Made by a program: the position numbers and the translations under genes
Shown here: piece by piece, positions 1 through 11,685 of the stretch
Layout: each line of letters starts with the position of its first letter
Numbering within the stretch: the stretch's first letter is position 1
Notes under the pieces: generated by a model
Database searches by the model: none
What the model was told of the DNA's origin: nothing
The model's input: only the letters and a program-made list of their open reading frames with translations
Assembly (NCBI GenBank): GCA_963170055.1
Contig: CAUJGJ010000188.1
Coordinates: 573,671 to 637,670 of the forward strand
Reading direction: 5' to 3'
Source: Halisarca cf. caerulea
Taxonomy: Eukaryota > Porifera > Demospongiae > Chondrillida > Halisarcidae
DNA: 64,000 nt

Positions 1-123
1 TTCCCTAATTTTAAACTTATGTTTCTAACGTTCTCTTTGCGATACAAATTATTTAAATTTTGTAACATTTTAAACTTAACTATTTCATTTGTAATATCTT
101 AGGAACTTTGCCAATTTTGTACT
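1..123 (+). repeat. Reference satellite unit (monomer 1)
   Basis: I use this unit as the coordinate frame. Landmarks in order: ccctaa (3-8), ttttaaactta (9-19), ctaacgttctctttgcgata (24-43) with two CpGs, an A/T-rich linker (44-61), attttaaacttaactattt (67-85), a variable stretch before atatcttagg (94-103), and gccaattttgtac (110-122). Other units differ mainly at five places: ccctaa or tttcctaa; the two CpGs; actattaaaatt or attatttaaac; the four bases before 'atatc' (tgta, atga, ttga, ttaa, tgtc, ttta); and ttaggaac, ttagtaac, ttagaaac or ttaataac. G+C is 29 of 123. Confidence 0.95.
56..78 (+). repeat. Internal half-repeat, copy 1
   Basis: The string aattttgta is followed after three bases by ttttaaactta. 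The same two words in the same order recur at 113-142, so each 123-bp unit contains two related halves of 59 and 64 bp. The sequence between these words is no longer clearly alignable by eye. Confidence 0.7.
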
Positions 124-142
124 TTTCCTAATTTTAAACTTA
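113..142 (+). repeat. Internal half-repeat, copy 2 (spans the unit junction)
   Basis: This is aattttgta followed, after a ten-base spacer containing the cctaa landmark, by the ttttaaactta of the next unit. It is the partner of 56-78. The spacer is longer here, which explains the unequal 59/64-bp halves. Confidence 0.7.
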
Positions 143-2829
143 TGTTTCTAACGTTCTCTTTGCAATACAAACTATTATAATTTTGTAACATTTTAAACTT
201 AAATATTTCATTTTTGATATCTTAGTAACTTTGCCAATTTTGTACTTTCCCTAATTTTAAACTTATGTTTCTAACGTTCTCTTTGCGATACAAATTATTT
301 AAACTTTGTAACATTTTAAACTTAACTATTTCATTTATGATATCTTAGAAACTTTGCCAATTTTGTACTTTTCCTAATTTTAAACTTATGTTTCTAACGT
401 TCTCTTTGCGATACAAATTATTTAAACTTTGTAACATTTTAAACTTAACTATTTCATTTATGATATCTTAGGAACTTTGCCAATTTTGTACTTTCCCTAA
501 TTTTAAACTTATGTTTCTAACGTTCTCTTTGTGATACAAATTATTTAAACTTTGTAACATTTTAAACTTAAATATTTCATTTATGATATCTTAGGAACTT
601 TGCCAATTTTGTACTTTTCCTAATTTTAAACTTATGTTTCTAACGTTCTCTTTGCGATACAAATTATTTAAATTTTGTAACATTTTAAACTTAACTATTT
701 CATTTGTAATATCTTAGGAACTTTGCCAATTTTGTACTTTTCCTAATTTTAAACTTATGTTTCTAACGTTCTCCTTGCGATACAAATTATTTAAATTTTG
801 TAACATTTTAAACTTAACTATTTCATTTGTAATATCTTAGGAACTTTGCCAATTTTGTACTTTTCCTAATTTTAAACTTATGTTTCTAACGTTCTCTTTG
901 CAATACAAACTATTATAATTTTGTAACATTTTAAACTTAAATATTTCATTTTTGATATCTTAGTAACTTTGCCAATTTTGTACTTTCCCTAATTTTAAAC
1001 TTATGTTTCTAACGTTCTCTTTGCGATACAAATTATTTAAACTTTGTAACATTTTAAACTTAACTATTTCATTTATGATATCTTAGAAACTTTGCCAATT
1101 TTGTACTTTTCCTAATTTTAAACTTATGTTTCTAACGTTCTCTTTGCGATACAAATTATTTAAACTTTGTAACATTTTAAACTTAACTATTTCATTTATG
1201 ATATCTTAGAAACTTTGCCAATTTTGTACTTTTCCTAATTTTAAACTTATGTTTCTAACGTTCTCTTTGCGATACAAATTATTTAAACTTTGTAACATTT
1301 TAAACTTAACTATTTCATTTATGATATCTTAGGAACTTTGCCAATTTTGTACTTTCCCTAATTTTAAACTTATGTTTCTAACGTTCTCTTTGTGATACAA
1401 ATTATTTAAACTTTGTAACATTTTAAACTTAACTATTTCATTTATGATATCTTAGGAACTTTGCCAATTTTGTACTTTTCCTAATTTTAAACTTATGTTT
1501 CTAACGTTCTCTTTGCGATACAAACTATTAAAATTTTGTAACATTTTAAACTTAACTATTTCATTGTTGATATCTTAATAACTTTGCCAATTTTGTACTT
1601 TCCCTAATTTTAAACTTATGTTTCTAATGTTCTCTTTGCGATACAAATTATTTAAACTTTGTAACATTTTAAACTTAACTATTTCATTTGTAATATCTTA
1701 GGAACTTTGCCAATTTTGTACTTTTCCTATTTTTAAACTTATGTTTCTAACGTTCTCTTTGCGATACAAACTATTAAAATTTTGTAACATTTTAAACTTA
1801 ACTATTTCATTTGTAATATCTTAGGAACTTTGCCAATTTTGTACTTTTCCTAATTTTAAACTTATGTTTCTAACGTTCTCCTTGCGATACAAATTATTTA
1901 AATTTTGTAACATTTTAAACTTAACTATTTCATTTGTAATATCTTAGGAACTTTGCCAATTTTGTACTTTTCCTAATTTTAAACTTATGTTTCTAACGTT
2001 CTCTTTGCAATACAAACTATTATAATTTTGTAACATTTTAAACTTAAATATTTCATTTTTGATATCTTAGTAACTTTGCCAATTTTGTACTTTCCCTAAT
2101 TTTAAACTTATGTTTCTAACGTTCTCTTTGCGATACAAATTATTAAAACTTTGTAACATTTTAAACTTAACTATTTCATTTATGATATCTTAGGAACTTT
2201 GCCAATTTTGTACTTTTCCTAATTTTAAACTTATGTTTCTAACGTTCTCTTTGCGATACAAACTATTAAAATTTTGTAACATTTTAAACTTAACTATTTC
2301 ATTGTTGATATCTTAATAACTTTGCCAATTTTGTACTTTCCCTAATTTTAAACTTATGTTTCTAATGTTCTCTTTGCGATACAAATTATTTAAACTTTGT
2401 AACATTTTAAACTTAACTATTTCATTTGTAATATCTTAGGAACTTTGCCAATTTTGTACTTTTCCTATTTTTAAACTTATGTTTCTAACGTTCTCTTTGC
2501 GATACAAACTATTAAAATTTTGTAACATTTTAAACTTAACTATTTCATTGTTGATATCTTAATAACTTTTCCAATTTTGTACTTTCCCTAATTTTAAACT
2601 TATGTTTCTAATGTTCTCTTTGCGATACAAATTATTTAAACTTTGTAACATTTTAAACTTAACTATTTCATTTGTAATATCTTAGGAACTTTGCCAATTT
2701 TGTACTTTTCCTAATTTTAAACTTATGTTTCTAACGTTCTCTTTGCGATACAAATTATTTAAATTTTGTAACATTTTAAACTTAACTATTTCATTTGTAA
2801 TATCTTAGGAACTTTGCCAATTTTGTACT

Positions 2830-4305
2830 TTTCCTAATTTTAAACTTATGTTTCTAACGTTCTCTTTGCAATACAAACTATTATAATTTTGTAACATTTT
2901 AAACTTAAATATTTCATTTTTGATATCTTAGTAACTTTGCCAATTTTGTACTTTCCCTAATTTTAAACTTATGTTTCTAACGTTCTCTTTGCGATACAAA
3001 TTATTTAAACTTTGTAACATTTTAAACTTAACTATTTCATTTATGATATCTTAGAAACTTTGCCAATTTTGTACTTTTCCTAATTTTAAACTTATGTTTC
3101 TAACGTTCTCTTTGCGATACAAATTATTTAAACTTTGTAACATTTTAAACTTAACTATTTCATTTATGATATCTTAGGAACTTTGCCAATTTTGTACTTT
3201 CCCTAATTTTAAACTTATGTTTCTAACGTTCTCTTTGTGATACAAATTATTTAAACTTTGTAACATTTTAAACTTAACTATTTCATTTATGATATCTTAG
3301 GAACTTTGCCAATTTTGTACTTTTCCTAATTTTAAACTTATGTTTCTAACGTTCTCTTTGCGATACAAACTATTAAAATTTTGTAACATTTTAAACTTAA
3401 CTATTTCATTGTTGATATCTTAATAACTTTGCCAATTTTGTACTTTTCCTATTTTTAAACTTATGTTTCTAACGTTCTCTTTGCGATACAAACTATTAAA
3501 ATTTTGTAACATTTTAAACTTAACTATTTCATTGTTGATATCTTAATAACTTTGCCAATTTTGTACTTTCCCTAATTTTAAACTTATGTTTCTAATGTTC
3601 TCTTTGCGATACAAATTATTTAAACTTTGTAACATTTTAAACTTAACTATTTCATTTGTAATATCTTAGGAACTTTGCCAATTTTGTACTTTTCCTATTT
3701 TTAAACTTATGTTTCTAACGTTCTCTTTGCGATACAAACTATTAAAATTTTGTAACATTTTAAACTTAACTATTTCATTGTTGATATCTTAATAACTTTT
3801 CCAATTTTGTACTTTCCCTAATTTTAAACTTATGTTTCTAATGTTCTCTTTGCGATACAAATTATTTAAACTTTGTAACATTTTAAACTTAACTATTTCA
3901 TTTGTAATATCTTAGGAACTTTGCCAATTTTGTACTTTTCCTATTTTTAAACTTATGTTTCTAACGTTCTCTTTGCGATACAAACTATTAAAATTTTGTA
4001 ACATTTTAAACTTAACTATTTCATTGTTGATATCTTAATAACTTTTCCAATTTTGTACTTTCCCTAATTTTAAACTTATGTTTCTAATGTTCTCTTTGCG
4101 ATACAAATTATTTAAACTTTGTAACATTTTAAACTTAACTATTTCATTTGTAATATCTTAGGAACTTTGCCAATTTTGTACTTTTCCTAATTTTAAACTT
4201 ATGTTTCTAACGTTCTCTTTGCGATACAAATTATTTAAATTTTGTAACATTTTAAACTTAACTATTTCATTTGTAATATCTTAGGAACTTTGCCAATTTT
4301 GTACT
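2830..4305. repeat. HOR copy of 12 units (10-unit form plus an extra dimer)
   Basis: Unit order A-B-C-D-E-F-G-H-I-H-I-L. A carries gcaatac, D carries gtgatac, F and H carry tttcctattttt, G and I carry aatgttc, and L carries attatttaaatttt with tgtaatatc. It matches 4306-5535 except that the H-I dimer (with cttttccaat in H) is doubled at 3937-4182. Confidence 0.85.
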
Positions 4306-5535
4306 TTTCCTAATTTTAAACTTATGTTTCTAACGTTCTCTTTGCAATACAAACTATTATAATTTTGTAACATTTTAAACTTAAATATTTCATTTTTGAT
4401 ATCTTAGTAACTTTGCCAATTTTGTACTTTCCCTAATTTTAAACTTATGTTTCTAACGTTCTCTTTGCGATACAAATTATTTAAACTTTGTAACATTTTA
4501 AACTTAACTATTTCATTTATGATATCTTAGAAACTTTGCCAATTTTGTACTTTTCCTAATTTTAAACTTATGTTTCTAACGTTCTCTTTGCGATACAAAT
4601 TATTTAAACTTTGTAACATTTTAAACTTAACTATTTCATTTATGATATCTTAGGAACTTTGCCAATTTTGTACTTTCCCTAATTTTAAACTTATGTTTCT
4701 AACGTTCTCTTTGTGATACAAATTATTTAAACTTTGTAACATTTTAAACTTAACTATTTCATTTATGATATCTTAGGAACTTTGCCAATTTTGTACTTTT
4801 CCTAATTTTAAACTTATGTTTCTAACGTTCTCTTTGCGATACAAACTATTAAAATTTTGTAACATTTTAAACTTAACTATTTCATTGTTGATATCTTAAT
4901 AACTTTGCCAATTTTGTACTTTTCCTATTTTTAAACTTATGTTTCTAACGTTCTCTTTGCGATACAAACTATTAAAATTTTGTAACATTTTAAACTTAAC
5001 TATTTCATTGTTGATATCTTAATAACTTTGCCAATTTTGTACTTTCCCTAATTTTAAACTTATGTTTCTAATGTTCTCTTTGCGATACAAATTATTTAAA
5101 CTTTGTAACATTTTAAACTTAACTATTTCATTTGTAATATCTTAGGAACTTTGCCAATTTTGTACTTTTCCTATTTTTAAACTTATGTTTCTAACGTTCT
5201 CTTTGCGATACAAACTATTAAAATTTTGTAACATTTTAAACTTAACTATTTCATTGTTGATATCTTAATAACTTTTCCAATTTTGTACTTTCCCTAATTT
5301 TAAACTTATGTTTCTAATGTTCTCTTTGCGATACAAATTATTTAAACTTTGTAACATTTTAAACTTAACTATTTCATTTGTAATATCTTAGGAACTTTTC
5401 CAATTTTGTACTTTTCCTAATTTTAAACTTATGTTTCTAACGTTCTCTTTGCGATACAAATTATTTAAATTTTGTAACATTTTAAACTTAACTATTTCAT
5501 TTGTAATATCTTAGGAACTTTGCCAATTTTGTACT
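4306..5535. repeat. HOR copy, 10 units (1,230 bp)
   Basis: Unit order A-B-C-D-E-F-G-H-I-L, in the same order as the preceding block without its extra H-I dimer. The I unit (5290-5412) ends in ttaggaacttttcc, whereas the I units of the preceding copy end in ttaggaactttgcc. Confidence 0.87.
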
Positions 5536-6273
5536 TTTCCTAATTTTAAACTTATGTTTCTAACGTTCTCTTTGCAATACAAACTATTATAATTTTGTAA
5601 CATTTTAAACTTAAATATTTCATTTTTGATATCTTAGTAACTTTGCCAATTTTGTACTTTCCCTAATTTTAAACTTATGTTTCTAACGTTCTCTTTGCGA
5701 TACAAATTATTTAAACTTTGTAACATTTTAAACTTAACTATTTCATTTATGATATCTTAGAAACTTTGCCAATTTTGTACTTTTCCTAATTTTAAACTTA
5801 TGTTTCTAACGTTCTCTTTGCGATACAAATTATTTAAACTTTGTAACATTTTAAACTTAACTATTTCATTTATGATATCTTAGGAACTTTGCCAATTTTG
5901 TACTTTCCCTAATTTTAAACTTATGTTTCTAACGTTCTCTTTGTGATACAAATTATTTAAACTTTGTAACATTTTAAACTTAACTATTTCATTTATGATA
6001 TCTTAGGAACTTTGCCAATTTTGTACTTTTCCTAATTTTAAACTTATGTTTCTAACGTTCTCTTTGCGATACAAACTATTAAAATTTTGTAACATTTTAA
6101 ACTTAACTATTTCATTGTTGATATCTTAATAACTTTGCCAATTTTGTACTTTCCCTAATTTTAAACTTATGTTTCTAATGTTCTCTTTGCGATACAAATT
6201 ATTTAAACTTTGTAACATTTTAAACTTAACTATTTCATTTGTAATATCTTAGGAACTTTGCCAATTTTGTACT
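5536..6273. repeat. Truncated HOR copy (6 units)
   Basis: It continues the A-B-C-D-E order of the two preceding copies and then passes directly to a G-type unit (aatgttc) at 6151, skipping F. Confidence 0.8.
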
Positions 6274-6519
6274 TTTCCTATTTTTAAACTTATGTTTCTA
6301 ACGTTCTCTTTGCGATACAAAGTATTTAAATTTTGTAACATTTTAAACTTAACTATTTCATTTGTAATATCTTAGGAACTTTGCCAATTTTGTACTTTTC
6401 CTAATTTTAAACTTATGTTTCTAACGTTCTCTTTGCGATACAAACAATTATAATTTTGTAACATTTTAAACTTAACTATTTCATTGTTAATATCTTAGTA
6501 ACTTTGCCAATTTTGTACT
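6274..6519. repeat. Two boundary units between HOR families
   Basis: 6274 has tttcctattttt with the rare acaaagtattt. 6397 has the unique acaaacaattat. They separate the A-L family on the left from the 8-unit family on the right. The acaaagtattt variant returns at 9964, at the other edge of the 8-unit block. Confidence 0.7.
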
Positions 6520-7503
6520 TTCCCTAATTTTAAACTTATTTTTCTAACGTTCTCTTTGTGATACAAATTATTTAAACTTTGTAACATTTTAAACTTAACT
6601 ATTTCATTTATGATATCTTAGTAACTTTGCCAATTTTGTACTTTCCCTAATTTTAAACTTATGTTTCTAACATTCTCTTTCCGATACAAATTATTTAAAC
6701 TTTGTAACATTTTAAACTTAACTATTTCATTGTTGATATCTTAATAACTTTGCCAATTTTGTACTTTCCCTAATTTTAAACTTATGTTTCTAATGTTTTC
6801 TTTGCGATACAAATTATTTAAACTTTGTAACATTTTAAACTTAACTATTTCATTTGTAATATCTTAGGAACTTTGCCAATTTTGTACTTTTCCTAATTTT
6901 AAACTTATGTATCTAACGTTCTCTTTGCGATACAAATTATTTAAATTTTGTAACATTTTAAACTTAACTATTTCATTTGTAATATCTTAGGAACTTTCCC
7001 AATTTTGTACTTTTCCTAATTTTACACTTATGTTTCTAACGTTCTCTTTGCGATACAAACTATTAAAATTTTGTAACATTTTAAACTTAACTATTTCATT
7101 GTTGATATCTTAGTAACTTTGCCAATTTTGTACTTTCCCTAATTTTAAACTTATGTTTCTAACGTTCTCTTTGCGATACAAACTATTAAAATTTTGTAAC
7201 ATTTTAAACTTAACTATTTCATTGTTAATATCTTAGTAACTTTGCCAATTTTGTACTTTCCCTAATTTTAAACTTATTTTTCTAACGTTCTCTTTGTGAT
7301 ACAAATTATTTAAACTTTGTAACATTTTAAACTTAACTATTTCATTGTTGATATCTTAGTAACTTTGCCAATTTTGTACTTTCCCTAATTTTAAACTTAT
7401 GTTTCTAACGTTCTCTTTGCGATACAAACTATTAAAATTTTGTAACATTTTAAACTTAACTATTTCATTGTTAATATCTTAGTAACTTTGCCAATTTTGT
7501 ACT
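6520..7503. repeat. 8-unit HOR, copy 1 (984 bp)
   Basis: Unit markers in order: acttatttttc with gtgatac; aacattctctttccg; aatgttttc; gtatctaacg; ttacactta; actattaaaa with gttaat; acttattttt with gttgat; actattaaaa with gttaat. The same eight markers recur in order at 7873 and 8857. Confidence 0.87.
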
Positions 7504-7872
7504 TTCCCTAATTTTAAACTTATTTTTCTAACGTTCTCTTTGTGATACAAATTATTTAAACTTTGTAACATTTTAAACTTAACTATTTCATTTATGATAT
7601 CTTAGTAACTTTGCCAATTTTGTACTTTCCCTAATTTTAAACTTATGTTTCTAACGTTCTCTTTGTGATACAAATTATTTAAACTTTGTAACATTTTAAA
7701 CTTAACTATTTCATTTATGATATCTTAGGAACTTTGCCAATTTTGTACTTTTCCTAATTTTAAACTTATGTTTCTAACGTTCTCTTTGCGATACAAACTA
7801 TTAAAATTTTGTAACATTTTAAACTTAACTATTTCATTGTTGATATCTTAATAACTTTGCCAATTTTGTACT
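7504..7872. repeat. Three extra units between 8-unit HOR copies
   Basis: Exactly 369 bp, or three units (acttattttt/gtgatac; gtgatac/ttaggaac; actattaaaa/ttaataac), separate HOR copies 1 and 2. They make the spacing of the gtatctaacg marker 11 units (1,353 bp) instead of 8. Confidence 0.8.
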
Positions 7873-8856
7873 TTCCCTAATTTTAAACTTATTTTTCTAA
7901 CGTTCTCTTTGTGATACAAATTATTTAAACTTTGTAACATTTTAAACTTAACTATTTCATTTATGATATCTTAGTAACTTTGCCAATTTTGTACTTTCCC
8001 TAATATTAAACTTATGTTTCTAACATTCTCTTTCCGATACAAATTATTTAAACTTTGTAACATTTTAAACTTAACTATTTCATTGTTGATATCTTAATAA
8101 CTTTGCCAATTTTGTACTTTCCCTAATTTTAAACTTATGTTTCTAATGTTCTCTTTGCGATACAAATTATTTAAACTTTGTAACATTTTAAACTTAACTA
8201 TTTCATTTGTAATATCTTAGGAACTTTGCCAATTTTGTACTTTTCCTAATTTTAAACTTATGTATCTAACGTTCTCTTTGCGATACAAATTATTTAAATT
8301 TTGTAACATTTTAAACTTAACTATTTCATTTGTAATATCTTAGGAACTTTGCCAATTTTGTACTTTTCCTAATTTTACACTTATGTTTCTAACGTTCTCT
8401 TTGCGATACAAACTATTAAAATTTTGTAACATTTTAAACTTAACTATTTCATTGTTGATATCTTAGTAACTTTGCCAATTTTGTACTTTCCCTAATTTTA
8501 AACTTATGTTTCTAACGTTCTCTTTGCGATACAAACTATTAAAATTTTGTAACATTTTAAACTTAACTATTTCATTGTTAATATCTTAGTAACTTTGCCA
8601 ATTTTGTACTTTCCCTAATTTTAAACTTATTTTTCTAACGTTCTCTTTGTGATACAAATTATTTAAACTTTGTAACATTTTAAACTTAACTATTTCATTG
8701 TTGATATCTTAGTAACTTTGCCAATTTTGTACTTTCCCTAATTTTAAACTTATGTTTCTAACGTTCTCTTTGCGATACAAACTATTAAAATTTTGTAACA
8801 TTTTAAACTTAACTATTTCATTGTTAATATCTTAGTAACTTTGCCAATTTTGTACT
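7873..8856. repeat. 8-unit HOR, copy 2 (984 bp)
   Basis: Same marker order as 6520-7503. Private changes include ccctaatatt at the start of its second unit (7996). The gtatctaacg unit begins at 8242. Confidence 0.88.
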
Positions 8857-9840
8857 TTCCCTAATTTTAAACTTATTTTTCTAACGTTCTCTTTGTGATA
8901 CAAATTATTTAAACTTTGTAACATTTTAAACTTAACTATTTCATTTATGATATCTTAGTAACTTTGCCAATTTTGTACTTTCCCTAATTTTAAACTTATG
9001 TTTCTAACATTCTCTTTGCGATACAAATTATTTAAACTTTGTAACATTTTAAACTTAACTATTTCATTGTTGATATCTTAATAACTTTGCCAATTTTGTA
9101 CTTTCCCTAATTTTAAACTTATGTTTCTAATGTTCTCTTTGCGATACAAATTATTTAAACTTTGTAACATTTTAAACTTAACTATTTCATTTGTAATATC
9201 TTAGGAACTTTGCCAATTTTGTACTTTTCCTAATTTTAAACTTATGTATCTAACGTTCTCTTTGCGATACAAATTATTTAAATTTTGTAACATTTTAAAC
9301 TTAACTATTTCATTTGTAATATCTTAGGAACTTTGCCAATTTTGTACTTTTCCTAATTTTACACTTATGTTTCTAACGTTCTCTTTGCGATACAAACTAT
9401 TAAAATTTTGTAACATTTTAAACTTAACTATTTCATTGTTGATATCTTAGTAACTTTGCCAATTTTGTACTTTCCCTAATTTTAAACTTATGTTTCTAAC
9501 GTTCTCTTTGCGATACAAACTATTAAAATTTTGTAACATTTTAAACTTAACTATTTCATTGTTAATATCTTAGTAACTTTGCCAATTTTGTACTTTCCCT
9601 AATTTTAAACTTATTTTTCTAACGTTCTCTTTGGGATACAAATTATTTAAACTTTGTAACATTTTAAACTTAACTATTTCATTGTTGATATCTTAGTAAC
9701 TTTGCCAATTTTGTACTTTCCCTAATTTTAAACTTATGTTTCTAACGTTCTCTTTGCGATACAAACTATTAAAATTTTGTAACATTTTAAACTTAACTAT
9801 TTCATTGTTAATATCTTAGTAACTTTGCCAATTTTGTACT
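8857..9840. repeat. 8-unit HOR, copy 3 (984 bp)
   Basis: It follows copy 2 directly in register. Its second unit has aacattctctttgcg, where copies 1 and 2 have tttccg. Its seventh unit has tttgggatac in place of tttgtgatac. Confidence 0.88.
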
Positions 9841-10209
9841 TTCTCTAATTTTAAACTTATTTTTCTAACGTTCTCTTTGAGATACAAATTATTTAAACTT
9901 TGTAACATTTTAAACTTAACTATTTCATTTGTAATATCTTAGGAACTTTGCCAATTTTGTACTTTTCCTAATTTTAAACTTATGTTTCTAACGTTCTCTT
10001 TGCGATACAAAGTATTTAAATTTTGTAACATTTTAAACTTAACTATTTCATTTGTAATATCTTAGGAACTTTGCCAATTTTGTTCTTTTCCTAATGTTAA
10101 ACTTATGTTTCTAACGTTCTCTTTGCAATACAAACTATTAAAATTTTGTAACATTTTAAACTTAACTATTTCATTGTTGATATCTTGGTAACTTTGCCAA
10201 TTTTGTACT
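9841..10209. repeat. Three transition units
   Basis: 9841 starts tctctaa with tttgagatac, 9964 has acaaagtattt, and 10087 has taatgtt with gcaatac and cttggtaac. The cttgg change removes the stop normally found here and creates a 71-codon reverse frame, which is not a gene. Confidence 0.75.
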
Positions 10210-10824
10210 TTCCCTAATTTTAAACTTATGTTTCTAACGTTCTCTTTGCGATACAAATTATTTAAACTTTGTAACATTTTAAACTTAACTATTTCATTTA
10301 TGATATCTTAGAAACTTTGCCAATTTTGTACTTTTCCTAATTTTAAACTTATGTTTCTAACATTCTCTTTGCGATACAAATTATTTAAACTTTGTAACAT
10401 TTTAAACTTAACTATTTCATTTATGATATCTTAGGAACTTTGCCAATTTTGTACTTTCCCTAATTTTAAACTTATGTTTCTAACGTTCTCTTTCCGATAC
10501 AAATTATTTAAACTTTGTAACATTTTAAACTTAACTATTTCATTTATGATATCTTAGGAACTTTGCCAATTTTGTACTTTTCCTAATCTTAAACTTTTGT
10601 TTCTAACGTTCTACTCGCGATACAAATTATTAAAATTTTGTAACATTTTAAACTTAACTATTTCATTTGTAATATCTTAGGAACTTTGCCAATTTTGTAC
10701 TTTTCCTAATTTTAAACTTATGTTTCTAACGTTCTCTTTGCGATACAAATTATTTGAATTTTGTAACATTTTAAACTTAACTATTTCATTTGTAAAATCT
10801 TAGGAACTTTGCCAATTTTGTACT
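10210..10824. repeat. 5-unit segment, duplicated at 12178-12792
   Basis: Marker order: ttagaaac; aacattctc; tttccgatac; R-type (taatctt, ttctactcgcga); attatttgaatttt with tgtaaaatc. The same order recurs 1,968 bp (16 units) downstream. The R unit starting at 10579 is the first of its subfamily in the window. Confidence 0.82.
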
Positions 10825-10947
10825 TTTCCTAATTTTAAACTTATGTTTCTAACGTTCTCTTTGCGATACAAACTATTAAAATTTTGTAACATTTTAAACT
10901 TTACTATTTCATTGTTGATATCTTAATAACTTTGCCAATTTTGTACT

Positions 10948-11685
10948 TTCCCTAATTTTAAACTTATGTTTCTAATGTTCTCTTTGCGATACAAATTATT
11001 TAAACTTTGTAACATTTTAAACTTAACTATTTCATTTGTAATATCTTAGGAACTTTGCCAATTTTGTACTTTTCCTAATTTTAAACTTATGTTTCTAACG
11101 TTCTCTTTGCGATACAAATTATTTAAATTTTGTAACATTTTAAACTTAACTATTTCATTTGTAATATCTTAGGAACTTTGCCAATTTTGTACTTTTCCTA
11201 ATTTTAAACTTATGTTTCTAACGTTCTCTTTGCAATACAAACTATTAAAATTTTGTAACATTTTAAACTTAACTATTTCATTGTTGATATCTTAGTAACT
11301 TTGCCAATTTTGTACTTTCCCTAATTTTAAACTTATGTTTCTAACGTTCTCTTTGCGATACAAATTATTTAAACTTTGTAACATTTTAAACTTAACTATT
11401 TCATTTCTGATATCTTAGGAACTTTACCAATTTTGTACTTTCCCTAATTTTAAACTTATGTTTCTAACGTTCTCTTTGCGATACAAATTATTTAAACTTT
11501 GTAACATTTTAAACTTAACTATTTCATTTATGATATCTTAGGAACTTTCCCAATTTTGTACTTTTCCTAATCTTAAACTTTTGTTTCTAACGTTCTCTTT
11601 GCGATACAAATTATTTGAATTTTGTAACATTTTAAACTTAACTATTTCATTGTTGATATCTTGGTAACTTTGCCAATTTTGTACT
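10948..11685. repeat. 6-unit segment, duplicated at 14146-14883
   Basis: Markers aatgttc; attatttaaatttt; gcaatac; tttctgat with aactttacc; aactttccc; taatctt with cttggtaac recur at an offset of 3,198 bp (26 units). Confidence 0.82.

Larger units (their letters stand above)
1..2829. repeat. Satellite block, irregular mix of unit types (23 units)
   Basis: The block shares unit types with the following 10-unit HOR, but in shuffled order. A marker unit (gcaatac, ttataatttt, tttttgat) starts at 124, 862, 1969 and 2830, spaced 6, 9 and 7 units apart. A variant with 'ctccttgcg' occurs at 739 and 1846. The E-G pair (gttgat/ttaataac then aatgttc) occurs at 1477 and 2215. Nothing non-satellite is present. 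Confidence 0.85.

Noticed and set aside
3..103. Telomere-like words ccctaa and ttagg in each unit
   Set aside because: Each occurs once per 123 bp, never in tandem, and both are variable (tttcctaa; ttagtaac). This is chance similarity in AT-rich DNA.
10062..10277. 71-residue reverse-strand frame, with near-identical ones at 11538, 12030, 14736 and 42401, as possible small genes
   Set aside because: The protein is a two-fold 41-residue repeat read from the satellite. The frames arise only where the usual cttag stop is mutated, and identical copies are explained by DNA segment duplication. There is no recognisable domain and no upstream signal distinct from any other unit.
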